The notes under the pieces are model-generated. The model was not told the origin of the DNA and did not search any database. It was given only the letters and a program-made list of their open reading frames with translations. Below, piece by piece: positions 1 to 8,481 of a stretch of DNA of 34,933 nt. The first letter of the stretch is position 1. Every line of letters starts with the position of its first letter. Both the position numbers and the translations under genes were made by a program. The DNA comes from Flavobacteriaceae bacterium (lineage in GTDB: Bacteria; Bacteroidota; Bacteroidia; Flavobacteriales; Flavobacteriaceae), in contig CANLLR010000027.1 of NCBI GenBank assembly GCA_947491985.1, positions 1 through 34,933 on the forward strand. The letters run 5' to 3'.

Positions 1-17
1 TCATTGCCTTTCTTTAG

Positions 18-53
18 AAACCCTATTCATTTATTTGGATAGGGTTTTTGTTT
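18..53 (+). terminator. Rho-independent terminator at left edge
   Basis: The 9-bp perfect stem AAACCCTAT (18-26) / ATAGGGTTT (39-47) has a 12-nt loop and is followed by a T-rich run. It would end a plus-strand gene lying left of the window. The stem is read directly; its use as a terminator is inferred. Confidence 0.7.
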
Positions 54-102
54 TGATGGCAATGTGTCGGCCCATGGCCTCTATTAGTCGCTTTTCTTTA
101 GT

Positions 103-156
103 GAACCCCAATCTGAAACGAGCGAAGCGAACTGGCGAAGCAAAAGATTAGGGCTC
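103..156. repeat. Structured, repeat-like intergenic patch
   Basis: CCCCAATCT (106-114) can pair with AGATTAGGG (145-153) with one mismatch. The loop contains the direct repeat GCGAAGC at 122-128 and 134-140. The patch is more GC-rich than its surroundings and has no convincing reading frame. It resembles the dispersed intergenic elements common in Flavobacterium genomes, but copy number cannot be judged from one window. The rest of 1-279 holds the terminator at 18-53 and nothing else I can support. Confidence 0.35.
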
Positions 157-279
157 TTTGTTTTTTAAGAAGTTTTTAAAATACCTAAAGTCCACTAGGC
201 TTCCTCCAATTAATATCAGATGTCGCTTTTTTTTTGGGAAACACTTTACTTAATTGTAAAGGTTTTTTTGTTTTGTTCA

Positions 280-630
280 AATTAAGGCAATTAAATAGAT
301 CAAAGTAGTAGGAATATTGATGTTAGTTTTCAGGATTTGTGCTATTTCGAACAACCAATTGGTTTTGGTCTTGAAATTTCGAACTTTGGATATTAACGAG
401 AGTAACTTTTTTAAAGACGCTTTAGCAATAGAACCTATATATGGAAATTTTTTAAGTAAAGGTGGTGTAATCTTATTAATATTAGCGTCTGAATCTTGTG
501 CTTAAAGAAATACCATAACCATTAATTCAAACAAATTGGTGTAGGCTAAAGGACACTTTTTGTTTTTGTGTTTTTCGATTAATGGTTTTACAACTTCCGC
601 CCAGTTGGTATTTGATTCAAATAATTCCAT
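280..630 (-). pseudogene. Decayed endonuclease III-like (HhH-GPD) gene
   Basis: Reading the minus strand from an ATG at 630-628 gives a protein start MELFESNTNWAEVV, then LFELMVMVFL, then an in-frame TAA at 504-502. The same frame continues with AQDSDANINKI, SKVRNF and NWLFEIAQ. This series matches the N-terminal half of flavobacterial endonuclease III-family base-excision glycosylases, where the stop replaces the Ser of the usual LSAQDSDANINK. The frame ends at a TGA (279-277), just where the GIGRKSANVIM helix-hairpin-helix should begin, so that helix and the catalytic Lys/Asp are missing. The gene starts 5 nt after the stop of the upstream hydrolase gene, suggesting a former two-gene operon. 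The plus-strand frame over 317-505 is a shadow of this relic. Family assignment is from remembered motifs, not a search. Confidence 0.75.
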
Positions 631-635
631 GTTAG

Positions 636-1499
636 TTACTTTTGAATGAAAGTAAGAATATTTTCTACAACCTTATCATTTCCTAATATTTTTCGGTGTC
701 CAAGACCTTCGGTAATAATAAGTTCAGAATTTTTTAAATGCTTGTGAATGTGGTGTGCTGCTTTAACATTGACATCTGTATCATGTAGATCGTGAATTAT
801 TAATGTTGGTGTTTTAACATCTTTCGCTACTCTAGAAGCGGAATAACTGTCCATTTCAGTATTGAATTTACTTTCAAAATGTTCTTTTAATCGAATACCG
901 AAGGTGGGTTTTAATCGCAATTGCTTTACAAAATCGTCGATGATATCTTGAATAATATCACCACTTCCAATAATTACTGCCTTTTTTACTTGTAAATCTT
1001 TGATGACAGCATTTAAAATCGCCATACCTCCCAACGAATGTCCAATGGCATATTCAAACGGACCCAATTGTTTTTGCAATTCGATTATAGAAGCGATGAA
1101 TTCAGGCATTAAGGTGTTGCTTCCTTCTGATTTTCCATGAGCTGGAGCGTCAAAGCTGATTGTTGAAAAACCTAATTTTAATAACGCATCTGCTATTTTT
1201 ACCAATTGGGTTCCACGCCCCGACCAGCCATGAACTAATAGTATTTTTCGTTCACAATTGCCATAATGATACAATACAATTTTTTTATTTATCTCAGGAA
1301 TGTATACTTTAGATTGAACACTATTTTTATCCATTTCGTGTTCGCGCTTGGGTAATTTATGTTTTATAGGTGTTGTAAATAATTTGGCTGCAAATAGAGT
1401 TGCTAATTTCTGAGATATTAACTCCAATAGTTTAGCCGTAATCAGTATTATTCTCGGAATTTTTAATGATTGGGCGTGTAACTCTTTATTTTTTGTCAT
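636..1499 (-). CDS. Alpha/beta hydrolase
   Basis: A 287-residue protein with an alpha/beta-hydrolase fold. The oxyanion-side motif VHGWSGRG lies at about 89-96, the nucleophile elbow GHSLGG at 153-158 (Ser155), the acid in HDLHDTD (Asp240 or Asp242) and the base in GLGHRK (His268), so the triad is complete. The first ~40 residues form a hydrophobic or amphipathic extension without a clear signal peptide, so the protein is probably cytoplasmic or membrane-associated. The ATG start at 1499 is the only good one. Substrate is unknown; esterase or lipase-like hydrolysis is a family-level guess. It is divergent from the RCC1-type gene and is followed 5 nt later by the endonuclease III-like pseudogene. 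Confidence 0.85.
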   Translation of the reverse strand: MTKNKELHAQSLKIPRIILITAKLLELISQKLATLFAAKLFTTPIKHKLPKREHEMDKNSVQSKVYIPEINKKIVLYHYGNCERKILLVHGWSGRGTQLVKIADALLKLGFSTISFDAPAHGKSEGSNTLMPEFIASIIELQKQLGPFEYAIGHSLGGMAILNAVIKDLQVKKAVIIGSGDIIQDIIDDFVKQLRLKPTFGIRLKEHFESKFNTEMDSYSASRVAKDVKTPTLIIHDLHDTDVNVKAAHHIHKHLKNSELIITEGLGHRKILGNDKVVENILTFIQK

Positions 1500-1598
1500 A
1501 TCAATAAATTTGTATGCAAGGTACTTTATTTATCTTTTTTTCATAAATTTAGATATAATAAATTTACTTTGTAAAGGGTAATTCGTGATTTTATGATT

Positions 1599-1606
1599 TA
1601 CTTTTG
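1599..1606 (+). promoter_or_regulatory. Candidate -7 box for RCC1-type gene
   Basis: TACTTTTG fits the Bacteroidota TAnnTTTG box and lies 67 nt before the ATG. No well-spaced -33 TTTG is seen. A second match (TAAATTTG, 1505-1512) is further away and cannot be excluded. Confidence 0.35.
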
Positions 1607-1673
1607 TAAATTATAATTATGTTAGAGATAGGTTATTTCTAGCGAATGCCATGGTCATTAAGAAATTAAAAAA

Positions 1674-3050
1674 ATGAAAAGTAGTATTGCAATACTTATG
1701 ATGATTGCTTCGTGTCAATTGAATGCTCAATGTTGGCAAGCGCTTTACACTGGAGCAGGTTTTTCAATTGCTGAAAAGACAGATGGTACACTATGGTCTT
1801 GTGGTCAGGATAATTGGGGACAATTAGGGAATGGAGTAACTAGTACGCAAACGCTTTATACTTTCGCGCAAATCAATGCAGATACTGACTGGCAATCGGT
1901 TTCAGTGGGTTATAATCAAGTTTTGGCCATAAAATCCGATGGTACATTATGGGCTTGGGGAAGTAACCAAATGGGACAGTTGGGGGACGGAACTACAAAT
2001 TCTAAAAATGTACCAACCCAAATAGGAACCGATACCAATTGGCACGTTATTTCTGCAGGCACTAATTTTAGCACTGCCATTAAAACTGACGGCACAATAT
2101 GGGCATGGGGAATGAACTATTATGGGCAATTGGGAACTGGCAATACAATCGATAAATTAGTGCCAACAAAAATCGGCAACGCAACCAATTGGGCGAAAGT
2201 TTCTGCCGGTGTGGGGCATACAGTTGCCATAAAAACTAACGGAACGCTCTGGAGCTGGGGAAGCAATCAGTTTGGCGAACTCGGAATAGGTAGCCAGACT
2301 AATAATTATTTACCCATACAAATCGGAAGCAATTCTACCTGGTCATTTATTTCTTGTGGAAACAGCTATACAATTGCACTCAGGAGTAATGGCCAGATGT
2401 GGAGTTGGGGATCTAATTTTAACGGACAACTCGGAAATGGCACCAATTCCAATTCCAATAACCCCATTCAAATCGGAATAGGATCAACTTGGGGAACTAT
2501 TGCAGCAGGAAGTGATTTTGTAATTGCAAAAAAAACCAATGGGAGTATCTGGTCATGGGGAAATAATGACAATGGGCAATTGGGCCTTAACTTGGGTATT
2601 CTTCCCAATGGGTTAAATATTCCTACCCAAATTGGCTCTGATGTAGATTGGGACTTTTATTCGGCATCAAAATATCGTCATGTCCTGGCAGTTAAAGGCA
2701 ACGGACAACTATGGGCTTGGGGTTCCAACACGGGTTGCCTCGGAAATGGTAGCTTCGGGGCAGAATTTCAACCTGTTTTAAGTACCAATTGTATTCTGCT
2801 GAATACGAATGATAATAACATACCTTCGTTTACGATTTATCCAAATCCGGCGAATGATTTTTTAAACATTCAAATCAATGAAAATCGTATAGTTAATTCA
2901 ATAATACTAACTGATATTTTCGGAAAGATAGTGCATTCACAAAGCGAAAACCTTACAAAAATTAATATTTCTCAATTACAAAAAGGAATGTATTTACTTC
3001 AATTGGATTATGAACTAGGAAAACAAATAGTGAAGTTTATAAAAGAATGA
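1674..3050 (+). CDS. Secreted RCC1-repeat protein with T9SS sorting domain
   Basis: A 458-residue exported protein. The N-terminus MKSSIAILMMIASCQLNAQ is a signal peptide; IASC (11-14) could also be read as a lipobox, so the mode of processing is uncertain. Residues ~30-375 hold seven RCC1/BNR-type repeats of about 50 residues, each with a GTLWSWGSN..GQLGNG core, starting near 39, 90, 140, 190, 240, 290 and 344. Seven repeats suggest one complete seven-bladed beta-propeller. Residues ~383-458 are a type A T9SS C-terminal sorting domain (FTIYPNPANDFLNI, GMYLLQL, final KFIKE), implying export through the type IX system and surface attachment or release. Ligand and function are unknown. The glgB start is only 18 nt downstream with no terminator between, so the two may be co-transcribed despite unrelated roles. 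Confidence 0.85.
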   Translation: MKSSIAILMMIASCQLNAQCWQALYTGAGFSIAEKTDGTLWSCGQDNWGQLGNGVTSTQTLYTFAQINADTDWQSVSVGYNQVLAIKSDGTLWAWGSNQMGQLGDGTTNSKNVPTQIGTDTNWHVISAGTNFSTAIKTDGTIWAWGMNYYGQLGTGNTIDKLVPTKIGNATNWAKVSAGVGHTVAIKTNGTLWSWGSNQFGELGIGSQTNNYLPIQIGSNSTWSFISCGNSYTIALRSNGQMWSWGSNFNGQLGNGTNSNSNNPIQIGIGSTWGTIAAGSDFVIAKKTNGSIWSWGNNDNGQLGLNLGILPNGLNIPTQIGSDVDWDFYSASKYRHVLAVKGNGQLWAWGSNTGCLGNGSFGAEFQPVLSTNCILLNTNDNNIPSFTIYPNPANDFLNIQINENRIVNSIILTDIFGKIVHSQSENLTKINISQLQKGMYLLQLDYELGKQIVKFIKE

Positions 3051-3068
3051 AAATCACAATAAAAAACG

Positions 3069-4973
3069 ATGAACCAAGTCCAAACCCATTCCCTTTTCAC
3101 CGATTTTGATATTGATTTATTTAAATCGGGAAAACATTTTAGATTATACGAAAAATTAGGTGCTCATCGTATAGAAGTTGAAGGCATAAAAGGCGTTTAC
3201 TTTGCTGTTTGGGCTCCTTCTGCAAAATCAGTTTCTGTAGTAGGCGATTTTAATTCTTGGACACAACACTTGCACCAATTACAAGTGCGCTGGGACAGTT
3301 CCGGAATTTGGGAAGGATTTATACCCGGAATCGACAAAGGCACGTTATACAAATATAAAATTGAATCTACAATTGCCTCCATTGTAACTGAAAAAGCAGA
3401 TCCCTTTGCCTTGTATTGCGAACATCCTCCTCAAACTGCTTCTGTTGTTTGGGATTTAGACTATAAGTGGAAGGATGCCAAATGGATGGAAACCCGAAAA
3501 GAAAAAAATGCTCTAGATAAACCGTATTCCGTTTATGAAGTGCATTTGGGTTCCTGGAAACGAAATGCAGATGGCAACTTTTTAACCTATATCGAATTAG
3601 CTACTGAATTAGTAGCGTATATCAAAGAAACTGGTTTCACCCATGTCGAATTTATGCCGATAATGGAATATCCATATGACCCTTCATGGGGATATCAATT
3701 GGTTGGTTATTTTGCGCCAACTTCCCGATTTGGAAAACCACAAGATTTTATGTTTTTGGTCGATGCTTTGCACCAAGCCGGAATTGGAGTTATTCTCGAT
3801 TGGGTGCCATCCCATTTTCCGGATGATGCACACGGTTTGGGTTATTTTGATGGTTCTAATTTGTACGAGCATCCTGATAGACGAAAAGGGTATCATCCTG
3901 ATTGGAAAAGTTTGGTTTTTAATTACGGTCGTAACGAAGTTCGCTCTTTTTTAATAAGTAATGCTATTTTTTGGTTGCAATACTACCATGCTGATGCTTT
4001 ACGTGTTGATGCAGTAGCATCCATGTTGTATTTGGATTATTCTAGAAATGACGGCGAATGGGAACCCAATGTTTTTGGTGGAAGAGAAAATTTAGACAGT
4101 ATCAGTTTTCTTAAAGAATTCAATGAAGCTGTTTATACCACTTTTGAAGGCGTTCAAACAATAGCCGAAGAAAGTACCTCGTTTCCGATGGTTTCTCGAC
4201 CAATATTTAATGGCGGTCTCGGTTTCGGAATGAAGTGGATGATGGGTTGGATGCACGATACCTTGAAATATTTCCAAAAAGAAAGTGTGTATCGAAAATA
4301 CCATCAAAACAACCTTACTTTTTCGATGACGTACATGAATAGTGAAAACTTTATGTTGCCACTTTCTCACGATGAAGTTGTTTACGGAAAGGCATCTATT
4401 TTCGGAAAAATGTCGGGCGATGAATGGCAACGATTTGCTAATTTACGATTGCTTTACAGCTATATGTTTACCCATCCTGGGACAAAATTATTGTTTATGG
4501 GATCGGAATTTGGACAGTCGAGAGAGTGGAATTTTAAAGGCAGTTTGGATTGGGATTTACTGCAATACGACTATCATGCGGGAATAAAAAAATGCATTAC
4601 CGATTTGAATACTTTGTATACTAAAAATCCGGCTTTGTATGAAAAACAATTTGATGCTGATGGATTTGAATGGATCAATTATTCAGATCATCAAAATTCG
4701 GTTATTGCCTACATTCGAAAAGGAAATAATCCAAAGCAGTATCTTATAATTGTTTGCAATATGACGCCCGTTGTACATCCTATTTATCAAATTGGGTTGC
4801 CCAAAAAAGGTAAACTAACCGAAATCTTTAATTCGGATAGCAAAGTTTATGGAGGAAGTGGTATTACCAATCCGAAGTTTATAAAAATAAATACAACTCC
4901 CTACAATGGTAAAGATTTTTCTGCAGAAATTGTTTTACCTCCTTTAGGTGTTACTGTGTTTAAAATAGGGTAG
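3069..4973 (+). CDS. glgB: 1,4-alpha-glucan branching enzyme
   Basis: A 634-residue GH13 enzyme that makes alpha-1,6 branches in glycogen in the cytoplasm. A CBM48-like beta-domain (about 25-125, with YFAVWAPSAKSVSVVGDFN) precedes the catalytic barrel. The four GH13 regions are visible: DWVPSHF (244-250), DALRVDAVASM (309-319, nucleophile Asp314), TIAEEST (364-370, acid Glu367) and LSHDEVV (432-438, Asp435). A C-terminal beta-domain ends the protein. Length is typical of the shorter bacterial GlgB forms. glgC and glgA are not in the window. The GH31 gene follows after about 180 nt with its own putative promoter. Confidence 0.95.
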   Translation: MNQVQTHSLFTDFDIDLFKSGKHFRLYEKLGAHRIEVEGIKGVYFAVWAPSAKSVSVVGDFNSWTQHLHQLQVRWDSSGIWEGFIPGIDKGTLYKYKIESTIASIVTEKADPFALYCEHPPQTASVVWDLDYKWKDAKWMETRKEKNALDKPYSVYEVHLGSWKRNADGNFLTYIELATELVAYIKETGFTHVEFMPIMEYPYDPSWGYQLVGYFAPTSRFGKPQDFMFLVDALHQAGIGVILDWVPSHFPDDAHGLGYFDGSNLYEHPDRRKGYHPDWKSLVFNYGRNEVRSFLISNAIFWLQYYHADALRVDAVASMLYLDYSRNDGEWEPNVFGGRENLDSISFLKEFNEAVYTTFEGVQTIAEESTSFPMVSRPIFNGGLGFGMKWMMGWMHDTLKYFQKESVYRKYHQNNLTFSMTYMNSENFMLPLSHDEVVYGKASIFGKMSGDEWQRFANLRLLYSYMFTHPGTKLLFMGSEFGQSREWNFKGSLDWDLLQYDYHAGIKKCITDLNTLYTKNPALYEKQFDADGFEWINYSDHQNSVIAYIRKGNNPKQYLIIVCNMTPVVHPIYQIGLPKKGKLTEIFNSDSKVYGGSGITNPKFIKINTTPYNGKDFSAEIVLPPLGVTVFKIG

Positions 4974-5058
4974 TAACAATTGCATTTTCCTTACGTTTCA
5001 ATAAGTAAAACTTTCGAAATGCCTAGAGCTCTTTGTAGTTAGAAGTACTTATTAGTTT

Positions 5059-5074
5059 ACGCAAACGTTATCGT
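5059..5074. promoter_or_regulatory. Possible LacI-family operator upstream of GH31 gene
   Basis: ACGCAAACGTTATCGT is a near-palindrome of the form ACGnnAACGTTnnCGT, with 6 of 8 positions symmetric around a central CG. That is the architecture of LacI-family operators. It lies 38 nt upstream of the putative -7 box of the alpha-glucosidase gene. No regulator gene is in the window, so this is inference. Confidence 0.35.
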
Positions 5075-5111
5075 TAAAAACTACCTCAACATACATTACA
5101 ATTAAACTAGC

Positions 5112-5119
5112 CATCTTTG
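5112..5119 (+). promoter_or_regulatory. Candidate -7 box for GH31 gene
   Basis: CATCTTTG differs from TAnnTTTG at the first base only. It predicts transcription from about 5125, which favours the ATG at 5152 over the TTG at 5125. Confidence 0.4.
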
Positions 5120-5151
5120 TAAATTTGGCACTCTATCACAAAATTAGTAGT

Positions 5152-7551
5152 ATGATTATCAATACCGAATTAGAAAATAAAGGCGATTTATATCCTTCTA
5201 AAATAGTTTCCTACCATCATGAAGTCGATTCGATTGACTTTTTTACTGACAACAATGTTATTTTACGAGTAACGGTTTTACGCGACAGTTTGATACGTTT
5301 TCGTTACACCGTAAAAGGATATTTTAGTAACGATTTTTCGTATGCTATCGATAAATCACAATCGCATGGTTACAATACTTTAGAAATAAAAGAAGAAAAA
5401 AATTATTACAAAATCAGCACCAATAAGGTCTATGTTATCATTCAAAAACACGACTTACGCATTGGTATTTACGAACTAAACGGGCAACCTATTCTTGAAG
5501 ATGAAAAAGGATTTCACTGGGAAGAATGTTACGAATTTGGTGGCAACATCGTAAAAATGAGTAAAGTTTCCTGTGATGGCGAAAGTTATTACGGATTAGG
5601 CGACAAAGCGACACATTTCAATTTGAAAGGTAAACGTATAGAAAATTGGGCCACAGATCAATATGCTTTCTCAAAAGACCAAGAGCCTTTGTATAAAGTT
5701 GTGCCTTTTTATATCGGATTGCATTCGGATAAAGCTTACGGAGTTTTCTTTGACAATACCTTTCGTTCGTATTTTGATTTTTCAAGCGAACGAAAAAATG
5801 TCGCTAGTTTTTGGGCAGATGGTGGCGAAATGAACTATTATTTTATCTACGGTCCGAAAATGAGTGAAGTAGTTACAACCTATACGCATTTGACTGGTAA
5901 GCCAGAACTACCACCATTGTGGACGTTAGGTTATCACCAATGCAAGTGGAGTTATTATCCAGAAAGTAAAGTAAAAGAAGTCACTAATAAATTCAGAGAA
6001 CTCCAAATTCCGTGTGACGCCATTTATTTGGATATCGATTATATGGATGGTTTTCGCTGTTTTACTTGGAACAAAGAGTATTTTCCTGATCCAAAGAAAA
6101 TGGTTGCCGAACTTGCTAAAGACGGATTTAAAACCGTAGTTATCATTGATCCCGGAATAAAAATCGATAAAGATTATTGGGTATATAAAGAAGCATTAGC
6201 CAAAGATTATTTTTGCAAACGTACCGACGGTCCGTATATGAAAGGGAAAGTTTGGCCAGGGGAATGTAATTTTCCTGATTATACTCATCCCGAAGTCCGC
6301 GAATGGTGGGCTGGATTATTCAAAGAATTAGTTTCTGAAGTTGGAGTGAAAGGCGTGTGGAACGACATGAACGAACCCGCAGTTATGGAAGTGCCAACCA
6401 AAACATTTCCGCTTGATGTGCGTCATAACTACGATGGCAATAATTGCAGTCACCGAAAAGCACACAACATTTACGGAACGCAAATGGCACGAGCAACTTA
6501 TGAAGGTGTGAAACGATTTGCTTATCCAAAACGACCTTTTATTATTACACGCTCAGCGTATTCCGGAGCACAACGCTACACATCATCATGGACTGGCGAT
6601 AACGTGGCTTCATGGGAACATTTGTGGATTGCCAATATCCAAATGCAACGCATGTCGATATCCGGAATGGGATTTACAGGTTCTGATATTGGTGGATTTG
6701 CCGAACAACCTTCTGCCGAATTGTACGCACGTTGGATTCAATTAGGTGTTTTTCATCCGTTTTGCAGAACACACTCTTCTGGGCATCATGGTGAACAAGA
6801 ACCATGGAGTTTTGGCGTTGAAGTAGTCGATATTACAAGAAAATTTGTCGAATTACGCTACCAATTATTACCGTATTTATACACCATGTTTTGGCATTAC
6901 GTCAACGATGGTGTGCCGATGTTGAAACCTTTGGTGTATTTTGATCAACTAGACAAACAAACGCATTATCGAACCGACGAGTTCATTTTCGGAAATCAAA
7001 TATTGGTGTGTCCAATATTAGAACCCAACGCTCAAGGCAGACGAATGTATTTACCTCAAGGCAATTGGTACAATTATTGGACGAATGAAATAGTAAAAGG
7101 TAAAAAGGAACTTTGGGTGGCCACCGATTTTGATCAGATTCCGATTTTTATCAAAGAAGGCGCTATAATTCCAAAGTATCCAGTACAACAATATGTGGGA
7201 CAATTGGAAATTCCAGAATTATCTTTAGAAGTATATTACAAATTAGGAAAGGAAAAATCATACGTATATGAAGATGCTCAAGACGGTTATGATTACAATA
7301 AAGGACGTTTTAGTTATAAAACATTTAGTTTAATTGGTAAAGACAAAGAACTTATTATTCAGCAACATAAAGAAGGAAATTTTGAAACATTATATCATTC
7401 TTTTAAAATGAGTTTGAAAGGATTGCCTTTCCAAGTAAAAGAGATTGAAATAGATAATGAAAAGGTTTCATTTGAGGATGTTTCTTTCGATAAATTCAAT
7501 AATTTAGTTATTGATAAAGAATTCACCGAATTGCATTTTATTGGAATTTAA
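5152..7551 (+). CDS. GH31 alpha-glucosidase
   Basis: A 799-residue glycoside hydrolase family 31 enzyme that should release glucose from the non-reducing end of alpha-glucans. The catalytic barrel carries VWNDMNEPAVME (nucleophile Asp405 in this numbering) and the acid/base region SWTGDNVASWEHL (Asp483). An N-terminal GH31 galactose-mutarotase-like domain and a C-terminal beta region (from about residue 640) flank it. No signal peptide is visible, so it is predicted cytoplasmic. The frame is open from a TTG at 5125, but that codon sits next to the predicted transcription start, so the ATG at 5152 (MIINTELENKG) is chosen. It lies just after glgB, which links it to glycogen or maltodextrin turnover. 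Other GH31 activities, such as alpha-xylosidase, are less likely but not excluded. Confidence 0.9.
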   Translation: MIINTELENKGDLYPSKIVSYHHEVDSIDFFTDNNVILRVTVLRDSLIRFRYTVKGYFSNDFSYAIDKSQSHGYNTLEIKEEKNYYKISTNKVYVIIQKHDLRIGIYELNGQPILEDEKGFHWEECYEFGGNIVKMSKVSCDGESYYGLGDKATHFNLKGKRIENWATDQYAFSKDQEPLYKVVPFYIGLHSDKAYGVFFDNTFRSYFDFSSERKNVASFWADGGEMNYYFIYGPKMSEVVTTYTHLTGKPELPPLWTLGYHQCKWSYYPESKVKEVTNKFRELQIPCDAIYLDIDYMDGFRCFTWNKEYFPDPKKMVAELAKDGFKTVVIIDPGIKIDKDYWVYKEALAKDYFCKRTDGPYMKGKVWPGECNFPDYTHPEVREWWAGLFKELVSEVGVKGVWNDMNEPAVMEVPTKTFPLDVRHNYDGNNCSHRKAHNIYGTQMARATYEGVKRFAYPKRPFIITRSAYSGAQRYTSSWTGDNVASWEHLWIANIQMQRMSISGMGFTGSDIGGFAEQPSAELYARWIQLGVFHPFCRTHSSGHHGEQEPWSFGVEVVDITRKFVELRYQLLPYLYTMFWHYVNDGVPMLKPLVYFDQLDKQTHYRTDEFIFGNQILVCPILEPNAQGRRMYLPQGNWYNYWTNEIVKGKKELWVATDFDQIPIFIKEGAIIPKYPVQQYVGQLEIPELSLEVYYKLGKEKSYVYEDAQDGYDYNKGRFSYKTFSLIGKDKELIIQQHKEGNFETLYHSFKMSLKGLPFQVKEIEIDNEKVSFEDVSFDKFNNLVIDKEFTELHFIGI

Positions 7552-7557
7552 AGTTTT

Positions 7558-7565
7558 TATCTTTG
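7558..7565 (+). promoter_or_regulatory. -7 box for M48 peptidase gene
   Basis: TATCTTTG is a perfect TAnnTTTG match, 20 nt before the ATG at 7586, giving a very short leader. It begins 6 nt after the GH31 stop codon. Confidence 0.55.
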
Positions 7566-7585
7566 TGTAAATAAAATTACGAATT

Positions 7586-8404
7586 ATGAAAAATAATAAA
7601 ATTCTTTTAACGATTGGTATAGCTTTGCTCATTATAGCTTGTGCAAAAAATCCGTTTACCGGAAAAAGTACATTAGCATTTGTCCCAAACAGTCAAATAT
7701 TTCCGATGGCTTTTCAACAATACAATCAGTTTTTGACTGAGAATAAGGTCATTTCTGGTACTGCAGAAGCAAAAAAAATAGAAAATGTAGGAACAAAAAT
7801 AAAAGTCGCTGCCGAAAGATGGCTTGCTGCGAATGGGCATTCTGATTATCTTGCTGGGTATAATTGGGAATATAAGTTAGTTGATGATAAATCTGTCAAT
7901 GCTTGGTGTATGCCTGGCGGAAAAATAGTTTTCTACACAGGAATTTTGCCAATTTGTAAAGATGATGCCGGTATTGCAGCGGTCATGGGACACGAAGTTG
8001 CACATGCTCTTGCCAATCATGGACAACAACGAATGAGTGCTGGAATGCTTCAGCAAGTAGGACAAATAGGTGCAGCTGTAGCAGTTGGAAATCAAGATCC
8101 AAGAACGCAAGAAACAGTGATGATGGCATATGGAATTGGCTCTCAAGTAGGAGGAATGTTACCATTTAGTCGAAGTCACGAAAGCGAAGCCGATATGATT
8201 GGTCTTACCTTAATGGCCATTGCAGGTTATAACCCTGTTAATGCGGTTGCTCTTTGGGAGCGAATGTCTGCCCAATCTAACGGTCAAGCTCCACCCGAAA
8301 TTTTAAGCACACATCCAAGTAATCAAACACGAATTGATAATTTAAATGCTTTAATTCCTCAAGCCAAAGCTGAAGCAGCAAAATTTGGCGTAACATTTAA
8401 ATAA
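7586..8404 (+). CDS. M48-family metallopeptidase lipoprotein
   Basis: A 272-residue zinc peptidase. A lipoprotein signal is visible: a hydrophobic stretch followed by the lipobox LIIAC with Cys19, so it is a membrane-anchored envelope protein. The zinc site HEVAH (His136, Glu137, His140) and the third ligand Glu199 in HESEAD complete the M48 signature. The length and domain order match the small BepA/LoiP-like M48 peptidases that act on misfolded outer-membrane proteins; that role is inferred from the family. It has its own promoter, and a strong hairpin at 8435-8458 probably ends its transcript. Confidence 0.92.
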   Translation: MKNNKILLTIGIALLIIACAKNPFTGKSTLAFVPNSQIFPMAFQQYNQFLTENKVISGTAEAKKIENVGTKIKVAAERWLAANGHSDYLAGYNWEYKLVDDKSVNAWCMPGGKIVFYTGILPICKDDAGIAAVMGHEVAHALANHGQQRMSAGMLQQVGQIGAAVAVGNQDPRTQETVMMAYGIGSQVGGMLPFSRSHESEADMIGLTLMAIAGYNPVNAVALWERMSAQSNGQAPPEILSTHPSNQTRIDNLNALIPQAKAEAAKFGVTFK

Positions 8405-8426
8405 TATTGCAATTCTAAAAAATGAG

Positions 8427-8434
8427 TATATTTG
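8427..8434 (+). promoter_or_regulatory. -7 box for MFS transporter gene
   Basis: TATATTTG is a perfect TAnnTTTG match. It sits immediately before a terminator hairpin, and transcription from it would start inside the left arm of that hairpin. Confidence 0.5.
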
Positions 8435-8466
8435 AACCATCAGTTTTAGCTGATGGTTTTTTATTT
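8435..8466 (+). terminator. Terminator of M48 gene, inside MFS promoter region
   Basis: The perfect 9-bp stem AACCATCAG (8435-8443) / CTGATGGTT (8450-8458) has a 6-nt loop and is followed by TTTTTATTTATT. It lies 30 nt after the M48 stop and before the preferred MFS start at 8482. Confidence 0.75.
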
Positions 8467-8481
8467 ATTAAAAAAATAGCT

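Noticed and set aside
39..120. Short minus-strand frame with coding-like composition (LIEAMGRHIAIK)
   Set aside because: It has no start, overlaps the structured repeat-like patch and matches no family I recognise.
317..505. Plus-strand open frame of 62 codons
   Set aside because: It is the complement of the endonuclease III-like pseudogene; the minus strand has the recognisable protein sequence.
5125..5151. TTG extension of the GH31 protein
   Set aside because: The codon lies at the predicted transcription start and the ATG at 5152 is more plausible.
8422..8481. 20-codon N-terminal extension of the UMF1 transporter
   Set aside because: The stretch contains a perfect -7 box and a terminator hairpin, and the family N-terminus starts after it.
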